Positions 53,697 to 61,382 of a stretch of 64,000 nt of DNA are shown here, piece by piece. The stretch spans positions 10,581,001-10,645,000 of the forward strand of contig NZ_CP117866.1 in NCBI RefSeq assembly GCF_028736035.1, given 5' to 3'. A program made the position numbers and the translations under genes. Source of the stretch: Streptomyces sp. T12 (GTDB taxonomy: Bacteria > Actinomycetota > Actinomycetes > Streptomycetales > Streptomycetaceae). The notes under the pieces were generated by a model. That model was given only the letters and a program-made list of their open reading frames with translations. It searched no databases and was not told where the DNA came from. Every line of letters begins with the position of its first letter. The stretch's first letter is position 1.

Positions 53697-53948
53697 ATGA
53701 ACCAGCGCAACTACGGTATGTACGCCCTCGCCGCCGCGATCGTCGTCGTCGGCGCCCTGATCGTCGGCGCGTCCCTGGAAAGCCTCGTCTGGCTCGCCCT
53801 CGTCGCCGCCTGCCCGCTGATGATGTTCTTCATGATGCGCAGCATGCACGGCCAGAACATGCACGGCGGACACGATCAACACCGCGACGACCGGGACGAA
53901 GACCCGCTGCACAAGCACGACCACCACACCGGGTCCGGGCGGGCCTGA
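53697..53948 (+). CDS. Small Met/His-rich membrane protein (DUF2933-like)
   Basis: An 83-residue protein with two short hydrophobic segments (YALAAAIVVVGALIVGASLE and WLALVAACPLMMFFMMRSMH). The tail is rich in Met and His (MHGQNMHGGHDQHRD, then HKHDHH), as expected for a periplasmic or cytoplasmic copper-binding tail. An ideal GAAGGAGG site lies 6-7 bases before the ATG. The DUF2933 name rests on size and layout. It follows the SHOCT gene by 53 bp. Confidence 0.78.
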   Translation: MNQRNYGMYALAAAIVVVGALIVGASLESLVWLALVAACPLMMFFMMRSMHGQNMHGGHDQHRDDRDEDPLHKHDHHTGSGRA

Positions 53949-53968
53949 CCGGCCCTGCCCGGCAGGCG

Positions 53969-54250
53969 GTGAGCGCGATGGACGCTGTGATCGCCTCGCT
54001 GGCCGGGGTGCTGATTCTGGCGGGCATCGTCTACGACATCGCCCGCCTGATCACCCCGACGAGTCTCGACGTCCACCGCTGGCCCGTCTGCGTGGACGGC
54101 GCGCCGAGCTGGCCGAAGCGGAACGGTGGCTCGTGGGCCTGCGCTTTCACAACCATGTCGACGCTGCCACCTACCAGCGCCGCATGACCACTCTCGCCCA
54201 CGGACAGCGCCGCAGCACCACCGGACCGACCAACACGGTGGGAGGACGTC
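53969..54250 (+). pseudogene. Frameshifted small membrane protein
   Basis: The GTG frame from 53969 gives a membrane helix (AVIASLAGVLILAGIVYDIA) and runs to about LITPTSLDVH. After that its composition fails, but the +1 frame from about 54085 gives a good amphipathic helix (RRAELAEAERWLVGLRFHNH) and VDAATYQRRMTTLAHGQR, resembling a SHOCT-type end. Joining the two would make one about 90-residue protein. A single-base indel near 54080-54090 separates them. In the first frame the ORF stops at 54187. Confidence 0.55.
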
Positions 54251-54982
54251 ATGGCCGACTCGGCCTACGGCCTGTGGCCGCTCGTGGTCCTCAACACCCT
54301 GCTCTTCGTGGTGTTCGCCGCCAGCTTCTTCCACCCGAGGACGAAGCGGGACTGGCGGGCGATGGGCGCCTACAGCGCGTTCCTGGTGGCACTGTTCACA
54401 GAGATGTACGGCACTCCGCTGACCATCTATCTGCTGGGCAGCTGGCTCGGCAACCAGTTCCCGCTGCTGAAGGACACCCACGCCGGCGGCCACCTGTGGA
54501 ACGACCTGACCAACTGGCAGGGCGACCCGCATCTGAGCCCCTTCCACCTGGCCAGTTATGTCGCGCTCGGCACCGGGTTCTGGCTGATCGCCGCTGCCTG
54601 GAAGCGCCTGCACGAAGCCGCCCGGCACGACGAACTCGCCACCACCGGCCCGTACGCGTGGGTGCGCCACCCGCAGTACGACGGGTTCCTGCTCATCATG
54701 ATCGGCTTCCTGCTGCAGTGGCCCACCGTTCCCACTCTGATCATGTTCCCGGTCCTGGTGTACGTGTACGTACGCCTGGCCCGCAGCGAGGAACGCGAGG
54801 TCGCCAGGGAGTTCGGCAAGCAGTGGGACGTCTACGCCGCCCGCACTCCGGCGTTCTTGCCACGCCACCGCCCTGTCCGCCGCGCCATGCCCCCGCCGGG
54901 CCTCCACGCCATGTCCGGGCAGCAGTCGCAGCCGCCGCGCACGGCCGACTCCCACCACTCCCACACAAGGAGGAGCCGATGA
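54251..54982 (+). CDS. Isoprenylcysteine carboxyl methyltransferase-family membrane protein
   Basis: A 243-residue membrane protein with five or six hydrophobic segments (for example WPLVVLNTLLFVVFAASFF and YSAFLVALFTEMYGTPLTIY). The ICMT/phospholipid methyltransferase signature is GPYAWVRHPQYDGFLLIMIG near 135, followed by RLARSEEREVAREFGKQWDV near 175, the family's SAM-site helix. The exact substrate is not inferable, and bacterial members next to metal genes have not been assigned a clear job. The tail is Pro/His-rich. GGGAGG precedes the ATG. It overlaps the next small ORF by 4 bp. Confidence 0.85.
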   Translation: MADSAYGLWPLVVLNTLLFVVFAASFFHPRTKRDWRAMGAYSAFLVALFTEMYGTPLTIYLLGSWLGNQFPLLKDTHAGGHLWNDLTNWQGDPHLSPFHLASYVALGTGFWLIAAAWKRLHEAARHDELATTGPYAWVRHPQYDGFLLIMIGFLLQWPTVPTLIMFPVLVYVYVRLARSEEREVAREFGKQWDVYAARTPAFLPRHRPVRRAMPPPGLHAMSGQQSQPPRTADSHHSHTRRSR

Positions 54983-55107
54983 CCGGGATTCCCGTGGCCC
55001 TGCAGCCCGCGATCGCCGACAGCTTCCTTGCCGAAATCATGCTGCTGCTCACCGTGCTTGCCCGGGCAGAGTGTCACCGCCGACCAACCCGACCCGGCCG
55101 GAGGTGA
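54979..55107 (+). CDS. Very short ORF, probably a truncated gene
   Basis: A 42-residue frame that starts with an ATG overlapping the methyltransferase stop and has a strong AAGGAGGAG site. It reads a short hydrophobic stretch (AIADSFLAEIMLLLTVLARA) and then a basic tail, with a stop just after the next gene's ribosome site. The good start with an abrupt end suggests a 3'-truncated membrane-protein gene rather than a real peptide, but translation is plausible. Confidence 0.4.
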   Translation: MTGIPVALQPAIADSFLAEIMLLLTVLARAECHRRPTRPGRR

Positions 55108-55112
55108 CCGAA

Positions 55113-55430
55113 ATGGACGCCGCTGGTCTGTTGACCTGGCTTCTCCTCGCGCTGCAGATCCTGACCACCGCCGCAAGTGGGGTGCTCCTGGCCCGGCGTG
55201 GCAAACGTGATGCCCCGCGTCTGGACCGCAGCATGCGCCGCACCGCCCCCGCCCTCCTGACCGCCGGGGTAGTGCCCCTTCCCGTCCTGCTCGCCACCGA
55301 CGCACCCGCCGGTGCCTGGGGCCTGTGGGGCGCCGGCTGCATCGCCGCAGCCCTCGTCCATGCCTTCGCCGACACTCTCCGTGACACCCGCGCCGTTCAG
55401 GGCGAGGGTGGGGCCGGGAGGATGCCGTGA
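55113..55430 (+). CDS. Small three-helix membrane protein of unknown function
   Basis: A 105-residue protein with three likely membrane segments (LLTWLLLALQILTTAASGVL, then APALLTAGVVPLPVLLATDA, then WGLWGAGCIAAALVHAFADT). No family recognised. The ATG at 55113 is chosen because GGAGG lies 8 bases upstream. Its place among copper-linked genes is the only functional hint. Confidence 0.6.
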   Translation: MDAAGLLTWLLLALQILTTAASGVLLARRGKRDAPRLDRSMRRTAPALLTAGVVPLPVLLATDAPAGAWGLWGAGCIAAALVHAFADTLRDTRAVQGEGGAGRMP

Positions 55431-55584
55431 CCGGCCCGAGGCACGCACCGGCCCGGAAAGAGTGGAGCTGTCGGGCCGGTAGTGCGCCCGGACAATGGAA
55501 GAACCGTGGTCGGGACTGTGACCTGGGGTGGCAGACGGCCGTCGCGCACGGCCCCGCAAACGGCCCGGCCCCGCCCGCACCCCA

Positions 55585-55850
55585 GTGAACCTGCTGGTGC
55601 TCATCCTGGGGCCGGTGGTGTTCGTCGTGCCCGCCCACTGGCGGACGCGGCCGAACTGCTCGGCGGCCCCGGCGGGCCGGCCGTGCAGACCGCCACGGCC
55701 GGATGGGCCGCGGGGTTCATCGGCGCGATCGCCATGTACTTCCAGATGCGCGGCGCCCGCGCCGCCGACCGCCGCATGGTCCTGGCCGGACACGACGAAC
55801 GTGAGTGCCTCGGCCGGCCTCCGGCCGCGTCCTACCCCGCAGCAGCCTCG
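55585..55850 (+). pseudogene. Frameshifted two-helix membrane protein remnant
   Basis: GTG 55585 starts a frame with a membrane helix (NLLVLILGPVVFVVPAHW). About 15 codons later the composition fails, but the neighbouring frame continues sensibly (LADAAELLGGPGGPAVQTAT, then GWAAGFIGAIAMYFQMRGAR and ADRRMVLAGHDERE). A single indel near 55630 would join them into one small protein with two helices. No family is recognised. Confidence 0.45.
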
Positions 55851-55868
55851 CCCGAAAGGCCCACCCGC

Positions 55869-56268
55869 ATGTCACTCACTTCTCCGCACCGGGCCCGCAC
55901 CGCACTCGCCATGGGACGTGCCTGCGCCCTGCTCACCCTGGTCGGCTGCTCGCACGGCGACAGCACCAGCCCGCCACCACCAGCGCCTCGTCCGCCGCGA
56001 CCAGTGCCAGCCCGGGCGGGACAAGGATGGTGATTGAGAACTTCGCCTTCAGTCCGGCGAACCTGCAGGTGCGCCCGGAACGAAGGTCACCGTCGTGGAC
56101 CGGGACTCGGTTGCGCACACCGTGACCGCCACCGGGGACAAGGTCTTCGACACCGGCAACATCACGGGCGGAGCGACCGTCACGTTCACCGCGCCGTCCA
56201 CGCCGGGCAGCTACTCCTCTGTCTGCACCCTCCACCCGAACATGAAAGGCACCCTCACCGTGACCTGA
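55869..56268 (+). pseudogene. Cupredoxin lipoprotein gene with two frameshifts
   Basis: The first frame (ATG 55869) gives a lipoprotein signal (MGRACALLTLVGC, lipobox LVGC). The second, from about 55955, gives a Ser/Thr/Ala linker and VIENFAFSPANLQVRP. The third, from about 56085, gives TKVTVVDRDSVAHTVTATGD, then SVCTLHPNMKGTLTVT, which holds the Cu ligands Cys, His and Met (CTLHPNM) with His in VAHTV. The second shift is explained by one missing G in a GGG run. All copper ligands survive, so loss is very recent, or the base calls are at fault. Confidence 0.8.
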
Positions 56269-56435
56269 CACCAGGCGGGGTCCCGACTTGTGACTGTGTG
56301 CGCGGGGCCACCTGGCACGAGGGCTGAGGTGCACTCGTCCGGATCCGGGGGCCGACGCCGACGGGCCACGGGTACGCTGATGCCGCCAGCACGAGGACGA
56401 GTACTCAGCCCAGGGCGTGGACGAGGGGCGGCGAC

Positions 56436-56867
56436 GTGACGAGGACAGCCGGAGCGACCAGGGGTCTCCTGGCGCGCCTGCTGCTGCTCGGCCTGCTCCT
56501 CATCGGCCTCGGCGTCGTCCACACGCTCGCCCATGCCGACGCCCATGACGGCATCACCGGACACACGACCGCCCACCACTTCGATCTGGCCGCGGCGGAC
56601 CAGGAACCCTCTGACGGGCATCACGAAGGCGAGAGGGACACATCCGGCGAAGCCCTGCACCCCATGACCGCCGTTGGCACCGCGGACCCGGACTCGCTGC
56701 CCGAGGCCGACTGCTGGGCCTCGGCACCCACCGGGCCGTGGCCAGTCCCCCCGGCGCAGCTCGCAGCCGGGACCACGACGGACCCGCACGGGGCGCAGCT
56801 CGCCGACGGGCTTCTCAGCTGCCGCGCACACATCTCACCCCACGCGCTGGGAGTTCTGCGGATCTAG
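56436..56867 (+). CDS. DUF6153-type small secreted/membrane protein
   Basis: A 143-residue protein with one N-terminal membrane helix (LARLLLLGLLLIGLGVVHTL), then a His-rich exported stretch (HADAHDGITGHTTAHH), a Cys-containing middle (SLPEADCWASAP), and a C-terminal end CRAHISPHALGVLRI, the family's typical ...LxxLRI finish. Function unknown. The GTG at 56436 follows GAGGGGCGG. It shares its layout with the gene at 59709 and the truncated copy at 49801-50081, and all three sit in copper-linked DNA. Confidence 0.75.
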   Translation: MTRTAGATRGLLARLLLLGLLLIGLGVVHTLAHADAHDGITGHTTAHHFDLAAADQEPSDGHHEGERDTSGEALHPMTAVGTADPDSLPEADCWASAPTGPWPVPPAQLAAGTTTDPHGAQLADGLLSCRAHISPHALGVLRI

Positions 56868-57187
56868 AGAGGAGACCCGCGCCGACGGCACCGCCATGCC
56901 TCTGCGCGGCTCACAGTTCCGGTCCGCCGCTCCGGTGAGGGGCTGCCCGACCGCTCTCCCCGTCCGTGATCTCCGGGTCGCCGTCCAGCGCCCTGATGCG
57001 TCGTACGTCCGTACAGCGCATCAGGCCACACGGGCGACCCGTGCCGAAAGGTGTCACTGTTCCCGTGTCCCAGCACCACGTCGCCGAAGCCCGCTCCATG
57101 GCGGCACCGCCATACGCTTCCCACCCGACGCACCCTCCCCGCCCGACAGTGCCGGACAGCCCGCACCTGTTCGATCGAGGCGGCACC
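56868..57187. other. Upstream region of the His-rich membrane protein
   Basis: A 320-bp stretch with no recognisable domain. The next plus-strand frame is open from 56966, but its first 74 codons are not protein-like, so I treat it as untranslated DNA with promoter function. No clear box was found. Confidence 0.4.
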
Positions 57188-57946
57188 GTGTCCGCGTCGC
57201 GCCGGGCGGAACCGGTGCCGCCCACCGGCACCAGCGGCGGCCGGCGCGGGCGTCGCCGGGCCCCCAAGCGGACCCCGCTGCTCGGTGACTACCTGGGCTA
57301 TGCCGCGACCTTCGTCGGAGCCGGGCTGATCAGCGGAGCCATCGTGCACCACCCGCTCGATCCCACCCGCTACACCCTCATCGCCGTCATAGGCGCCGCC
57401 GTCTTCCTCTGCGCCACGATCCTCAACGAGTTCGTCCTCACCCGCAGCCGCCCCAGCGCAGCGAAGGTCTGCGGTGTGGTCGCGGCCTCCCTCGCGCTGT
57501 CCTTCGGCATCGGCATGCTAAGCGGCGGGCTACAGCACTTCGAGGATTTCCCCGAACGCGCAGCGATGCTCATCCCGTTCGGTCTCGCGCTCTCCTTCGT
57601 CTCGTACGTGCTGCGCCACCGTCCCGACCGGTGGCGCAGCATCATCGGTCCGGCCGGGATCCTGGTGGCGGTTACGGCGGCTGTCGCCTTCGTCGGACTG
57701 AAGGGCATCGCTCAGGAGATGGCCGCACAACCGGGCGGCGACGGCCACGGCCACAGCCACGGCGAAGAGCCCGCCACCGAAACCGAACCGGAAACGGGGT
57801 CAGACGGCCACCAGCACGAACCCGCTTCTTCCGAGAGCCCGGCCCATGGGACGGCGCCCAGTGCCCGTCCGAGTGAGGAGCCGACGGCCACGGCCCCCTC
57901 CTCCCCGGCTGCCGATGACCACGGCGACTCAGGGCACAGCCACTGA
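57188..57946 (+). CDS. Four-helix membrane protein with His-rich C-terminal tail
   Basis: A 252-residue protein. After an Arg-rich N-terminus come four membrane segments (for example YLGYAATFVGAGLISGAIVH, LIAVIGAAVFLCATILNEFV, VCGVVAASLALSFGIGMLSG and IIGPAGILVAVTAAVAFVGL). The last 75 residues are soluble and contain HGHSHGEEPATE, HQHEP, HGTAPS and a final DDHGDSGHSH, suggesting metal capture. The start is uncertain: GTG 57188 is chosen by composition, with GAGG upstream. No domain is recognised. It is convergent with the beta-propeller lipoprotein gene, 12 bp away. Confidence 0.65.
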   Translation: MSASRRAEPVPPTGTSGGRRGRRRAPKRTPLLGDYLGYAATFVGAGLISGAIVHHPLDPTRYTLIAVIGAAVFLCATILNEFVLTRSRPSAAKVCGVVAASLALSFGIGMLSGGLQHFEDFPERAAMLIPFGLALSFVSYVLRHRPDRWRSIIGPAGILVAVTAAVAFVGLKGIAQEMAAQPGGDGHGHSHGEEPATETEPETGSDGHQHEPASSESPAHGTAPSARPSEEPTATAPSSPAADDHGDSGHSH

Positions 57947-57958
57947 CGGACTGCGTGC

Positions 57959-58840
57959 TCAGTGCCCTTCGGCGGAGGACACGGGCAGGCGCCGGGTGAA
58001 GGTCCTGCCGCCGTCGCGGGATTCATACACGCCGTCCTGCGTGGCGGCCAGGAGGTGCTCGGCATCGACGGCGGTCAGGGCCTGGGGCTGACCGCCCGGT
58101 ACGGTTCCGGTCTTCCTCCAGGTGGTGCCGCCGTCGGTGCTGTGCTGCAGGCCGCCGCCGAGGTCGACGCCGTACAGGGCATCGGCCTCGGGCCAGGACA
58201 GGAAGGCGAGGACCTGCCCGGAAACCGTGCCGAAGGTCCGGCCGCCGTCGGTACTCGCGGCGACGCCGTCCTCCGTGGTGGCCAGCACGAGATCCCGGTC
58301 CTTCGGGCTGACGGCGATGTCGAGGGCGGCGAACTGGGCGCGGCTGTCCCAGGTGGTCCGGTCGGCGCTGACGCGTAGCAGGCCGCGGGTGCTGTCGTAG
58401 CCGTAGACGGTGTTGTGCCCGTACTCAAGGGAGTGGAAGTCGGTGGTGCCGCCCAGCGAGAGGGTCTTCCAGGTCCTGCCGGAGTCGGTGGACTGGATCA
58501 GGCCGCGGTTGCCGTGGTCGCCGCTGCCCTCGGCCGGGTGGCCGCTGCCGAGGAAGGTCTTCGGGCCGATGACGGTGAAGCCCATGTAGTCGGCCGCGTC
58601 GCCGACCCGCTGGGCGGCGCCGTCGTCGGCCACGGCGATCACACCTTCGTGGGTGGCGACGTACAGGCGTCCGTCGGCCGGGTCGATGCCCAGGCCGTGG
58701 ACATGGCTGACGGTGAGGCCGCCGGAGCCGTCGGCCGACGCCGTGTCGGATGAGGCGTCGGAGCCGGACGAGCATGCGGCCAATACGGCCGTGAGGACGG
58801 CCGCGGTGATGACGGTGGCAGCGCGGGAACGAATTTTCAT
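57959..58840 (-). CDS. Beta-propeller lipoprotein (F510_1955/BNR-repeat type)
   Basis: A 293-residue exported lipoprotein. The signal ends in the lipobox LAAC near residue 23, followed by a Ser/Asp-rich linker. The mature part is a beta-propeller with BNR/Asp-box repeats: STDSGRTWKTL, STDGGRTFGTV, STDGGTTWRKT and SRDGGRTFTRR. N-terminal VSHVHGLGIDPADGRLYVAT and HGVIAVADDG are typical of the F510_1955 'glycosylhydrolase' group found in copper or metal clusters. No sialidase active-site residues can be claimed. It is the second gene after a DUF305 gene on the same strand, 124 bp apart. Confidence 0.82.
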   Translation of the reverse strand: MKIRSRAATVITAAVLTAVLAACSSGSDASSDTASADGSGGLTVSHVHGLGIDPADGRLYVATHEGVIAVADDGAAQRVGDAADYMGFTVIGPKTFLGSGHPAEGSGDHGNRGLIQSTDSGRTWKTLSLGGTTDFHSLEYGHNTVYGYDSTRGLLRVSADRTTWDSRAQFAALDIAVSPKDRDLVLATTEDGVAASTDGGRTFGTVSGQVLAFLSWPEADALYGVDLGGGLQHSTDGGTTWRKTGTVPGGQPQALTAVDAEHLLAATQDGVYESRDGGRTFTRRLPVSSAEGH

Positions 58841-58964
58841 GCTGAGGATCTCTCGGTGAGACGCGAGGAGGAGTGGCGAGCGGCGCTCAGGGACTGGTCC
58901 AGGACGTGCCCGCACGGGGGCCGGGCCGCGCGGAAGCATGCCCGAGCCCCCGATGCGGTTGTCG

Positions 58965-59591
58965 TCAGCTCTTGCCGAGGAGCTTGTTCATCTCCTCGAT
59001 CTCGGCGTTCTGCGCGGTGATGATGTCGTCGGCCAGTTTCTTGGCCGGCCCGTACTGGCCCTTCTCCTTCTCCGTGGTGGCCATCTCCACGGCGCCCTCG
59101 TGATGCTCGACCATCATGGTCAGGAACATGGTGTCGAAGCCCTTGCCGGACGCCTTCATCAGCTCGTCCATGTCTTCGGTGTCCATCATCCCGGGCATGC
59201 CGGAGCTGCCGGAATGGTCCATGCCCGGCATGGAGGAGGGCACATCCTCGCCCCAGGACTCCAGCCAGCCGGACATCGTCTCGATCTCCGGGTCCTGGGC
59301 CTTCTCGATGCGCGCGGCCAGGTCCTTGACCTCGGCGGAGGAAGCCTGACCGGCGGCCATCCTCGACATCTGGATGGCCTGCCGGTGGTGGGGGATCATG
59401 TCCTGCGCGAAGGACACGTCCTGGTCGTTGTGGGCGCCGACGGCGTCCTCGGCGCTCGCCGAGGCAGATGTCTGCGTGCCGGAGCCGGTGTCGGAGCCGT
59501 CTTCGCTGCCGCAGGCCGCGAGGACGAGGGCGGCGGCCGCAGCCGTGGTGCCGAGAGCGGCACGACGGATGAGGGAACGGGTGCTGGTCAT
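58965..59591 (-). CDS. DUF305 copper-associated lipoprotein
   Basis: A 208-residue exported lipoprotein, lipobox LAAC near residue 27, then a Ser/Ala linker. The DUF305 domain is ferritin-like helical, with DVSFAQDMIPHHRQAIQMSR (His-His and Met) near 60 and FLTMMVEHHEGAVEMATTEK near 155. Between them a Met/Gly/His-rich insert (SSMPGMDHSGSSGMPGMMDT) offers further copper ligands. A GAGTACC site precedes the ATG. Members often neighbour copper resistance genes, and the insert strengthens that reading here. It is the probable start of the unit with the beta-propeller gene. Confidence 0.9.
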   Translation of the reverse strand: MTSTRSLIRRAALGTTAAAAALVLAACGSEDGSDTGSGTQTSASASAEDAVGAHNDQDVSFAQDMIPHHRQAIQMSRMAAGQASSAEVKDLAARIEKAQDPEIETMSGWLESWGEDVPSSMPGMDHSGSSGMPGMMDTEDMDELMKASGKGFDTMFLTMMVEHHEGAVEMATTEKEKGQYGPAKKLADDIITAQNAEIEEMNKLLGKS

Positions 59592-59708
59592 GGTGGTACT
59601 CCTGCGGTCTGCGACGAATGCTGCGCCGAGCGGCGCGGGACATGGCTGAGTGCCGTATAACCGCCCGCCACGACCCGGTGGCGAGGACGGATACGGCTTG
59701 GCCTTGTC

Positions 59709-60125
59709 CTAGATCCGCAGAAGTTGCAGTTCGGCCAGCGTGGGTGGTGCTCGGCCGCCGTCAGGCGCGGTGGCGAAGACCCCGCGGACGCTGTCGGCGG
59801 GCGAGAGCGTGCCGACAGCGTCAGACAACGGCGCAGGAAGGACCGGTCCCGTGCCGACGGCACCGGATGCACAAGTGGCATCGGCATGCTCGGCATGACC
59901 GTTGCCACTGTCACCGTGGCAGACGTACTCGTCGCTTCCCATCGCCATCCCCGCATGAGCAGAGGCGAAGGGGAAGTGGTGGGCGCCGACTGCGACAACC
60001 CCGCCCGGGCTGAGAGCGTGCATGCCGAGAAGGCCGGCCAGCAGCCCGAGCACCAGCAGCACCCGCCACCGCCCACGGGGCGATCGCGCAGAGTGGAGCT
60101 GTGCACGGGCTGTCACAACCCTCAT
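59709..60125 (-). CDS. DUF6153-type small secreted/membrane protein
   Basis: A 138-residue paralogue of the product of the gene at 56436: an N-terminal helix (WRVLLVLGLLAGLLGMHALS), a His/Met/Cys-containing exported part (ASAHAGMAMGSDEYVCHGDS, then GNGHAEHADATC), and the ending PPTLAELQLLRI. Function unknown. The ATG at 60125 is followed by a basic stretch before the helix, which is longer than in the paralogue. The upstream thioredoxin-like remnant runs in the same frame without a stop. Confidence 0.75.
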   Translation of the reverse strand: MRVVTARAQLHSARSPRGRWRVLLVLGLLAGLLGMHALSPGGVVAVGAHHFPFASAHAGMAMGSDEYVCHGDSGNGHAEHADATCASGAVGTGPVLPAPLSDAVGTLSPADSVRGVFATAPDGGRAPPTLAELQLLRI

Positions 60126-60126
60126 G

Positions 60127-60432
60127 CTACGGAAACCGCCCGGCCCCGCGCGGGCAGGCGGGCATTCGGCCTGGTCCTTGCTTGCGGAGACACCGAGCAA
60201 GACCCGCCGCGGCTGGTCGAGACCGGGCAGTCCGGCCAAGCCGTCCGGCATGCGGTATACCCGGCACGCGATCCCAGGAGTGCGGCCGGGCTCGGCGAAC
60301 AGCTCCCGCCCAGTGACCATGCAGCTCGGCGAGCCGGTGAAAGCCTCCGCCTCTGACGCGCACTCGGCGAAGCAACTCGGCCGCGGGCCCGGCGTTCGGG
60401 CAGTCGGGGACGACGAGAAGCACGAGGTCCAC
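60127..60432 (-). pseudogene. Frameshifted thioredoxin-like (MerB/alkylmercury-lyase-type) remnant
   Basis: GTG 60432 opens DLVLLVVPDCPNAGPAAELL, a thioredoxin-type strand-helix with one Cys. In the neighbouring frame it continues as SEAEAFTGSPSCMVTGRELF then TPGIACRVYRMPDGLAGLPG and LDQPRRVLLG, which is the usual second half of such actinobacterial thioredoxin-family proteins. One indel near 60365 separates the halves. The second frame then runs without a stop into the DUF6153 gene. Confidence 0.6.
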
Positions 60433-60474
60433 ACCTTCAGTGTCGCGCGCACCCCGTGAGGAGCCCACTGTCCG

Positions 60475-60795
60475 TCATGAGGGCTGGCCGACGGGCGAGG
60501 CACAAGGAATCCGGGAGCCCGTTCGGGAGCCGCATCTCGAAGTCGGCTCCCCAAACGGCCCCCACAACCACTCAGGGGCCCGACCCGCGATGCGGATCAG
60601 GCCCCTGACCTGGTCGCGTCGGAGTAGTCCACCAGCATGCCGTACGTGGGCGGCAGCCCAGGCGTGCACTACCCACAGCTCCGCGCCGGTCAGCTCCACC
60701 GGGTGGGCCGCCCGGCGCAACGCCGACCTGCTCGGCTGCGCCCCGTCCACACCCACCACGACCACGCTCGGGGAGCCGTTGCCGGACGCCGTCAC
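60475..60795 (-). pseudogene. C-terminally truncated universal stress protein
   Basis: GTG 60795 overlaps the AhpD-like stop by 4 bp and opens VVVVGVDGAQPSRSALRRAA, then AELWVVHAWAAAHVRHAGGL, a clear USP first half. After about 65 residues homology stops abruptly at 60600 and the frame ends in non-USP sequence. The ATP loop and all of the second half are absent. It may still be translated, coupled to AhpD, but not as a working USP. Confidence 0.7.
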
Positions 60796-61142
60796 GGGTT
60801 CGCCTCCGCGTGGAACTCGCGGAACGCGGCGAAGGCACGGGGACCGTAGACGGTGCCCGGCCCGCCGTTCATCAGGATCGCGACCCCGATCGCCTCGGCC
60901 GCCTCCTGCTCGGTGGCGTCCTGCCGGACGGCGGCGTGGGCGTGAGCGGCGATGCAGCCGTCGCACTCTTTACTCACCGCGATGGCCAGCGCGATCAGTT
61001 CCTTCGTCTTGGCATCCAGCGCGCCGGTGGCGAGCGCGCTGTCGTGCAGTTGCCGGTACCCCTCGTACACCTGTGGGATCGCGTTCCGCAGATCTCGGGC
61101 AGGAGCCCGCAGCTCGTTGCGCACATCGGTGCCGTAGGTCAT
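60792..61142 (-). CDS. AhpD-like carboxymuconolactone decarboxylase-family protein
   Basis: A 116-residue helical protein with the redox motif KECDGCIAAHAHAA (Cys-x-x-Cys with the partner His three residues on) near 60. VSKECDG and EAIGVAILMNGGPGTVYGPR are family blocks. AhpD-type proteins support peroxide reduction. The gene has a GAAGGAGAGG site and lies divergent from a USP across 240 bp. It is followed by the truncated USP with a 4-bp overlap. Confidence 0.9.
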   Translation of the reverse strand: MTYGTDVRNELRAPARDLRNAIPQVYEGYRQLHDSALATGALDAKTKELIALAIAVSKECDGCIAAHAHAAVRQDATEQEAAEAIGVAILMNGGPGTVYGPRAFAAFREFHAEANP

Positions 61143-61267
61143 GGTTCCTCTCCTTCTTGAGTATCGGTGGACGTCTGAGTCCCCCTGGCGACGCTCAATG
61201 TCGGCATCGTCATCTCCCGAAGTCCGCGTCCTCTCCATTGACGCGCCGCAGCAGAGCGGGGCAGAGA

Positions 61268-61302
61268 GGGCCGGACGGCTCTTTCGCCGGGACCTTCGGG
61301 GC
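61268..61302. promoter_or_regulatory. Tandem DevR-like boxes upstream of USP
   Basis: GGGCCGGACGGCTC (61268-61281) is one base off the consensus, and GGGACCTTCGGGGC (61289-61302) keeps the left half. They start 21 bp apart and lie 81-115 bp upstream of the USP start at 61383; the other side is 126 bp from the divergent AhpD-like start. Confidence 0.5.
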
Positions 61303-61382
61303 CCGTCGTGGAACAGTGGAAAGGGGTTGAGGGCGTCGCGGGACGCGCCCGCGAACGTGCACGGCGGGCGAAGGAGGACGCG

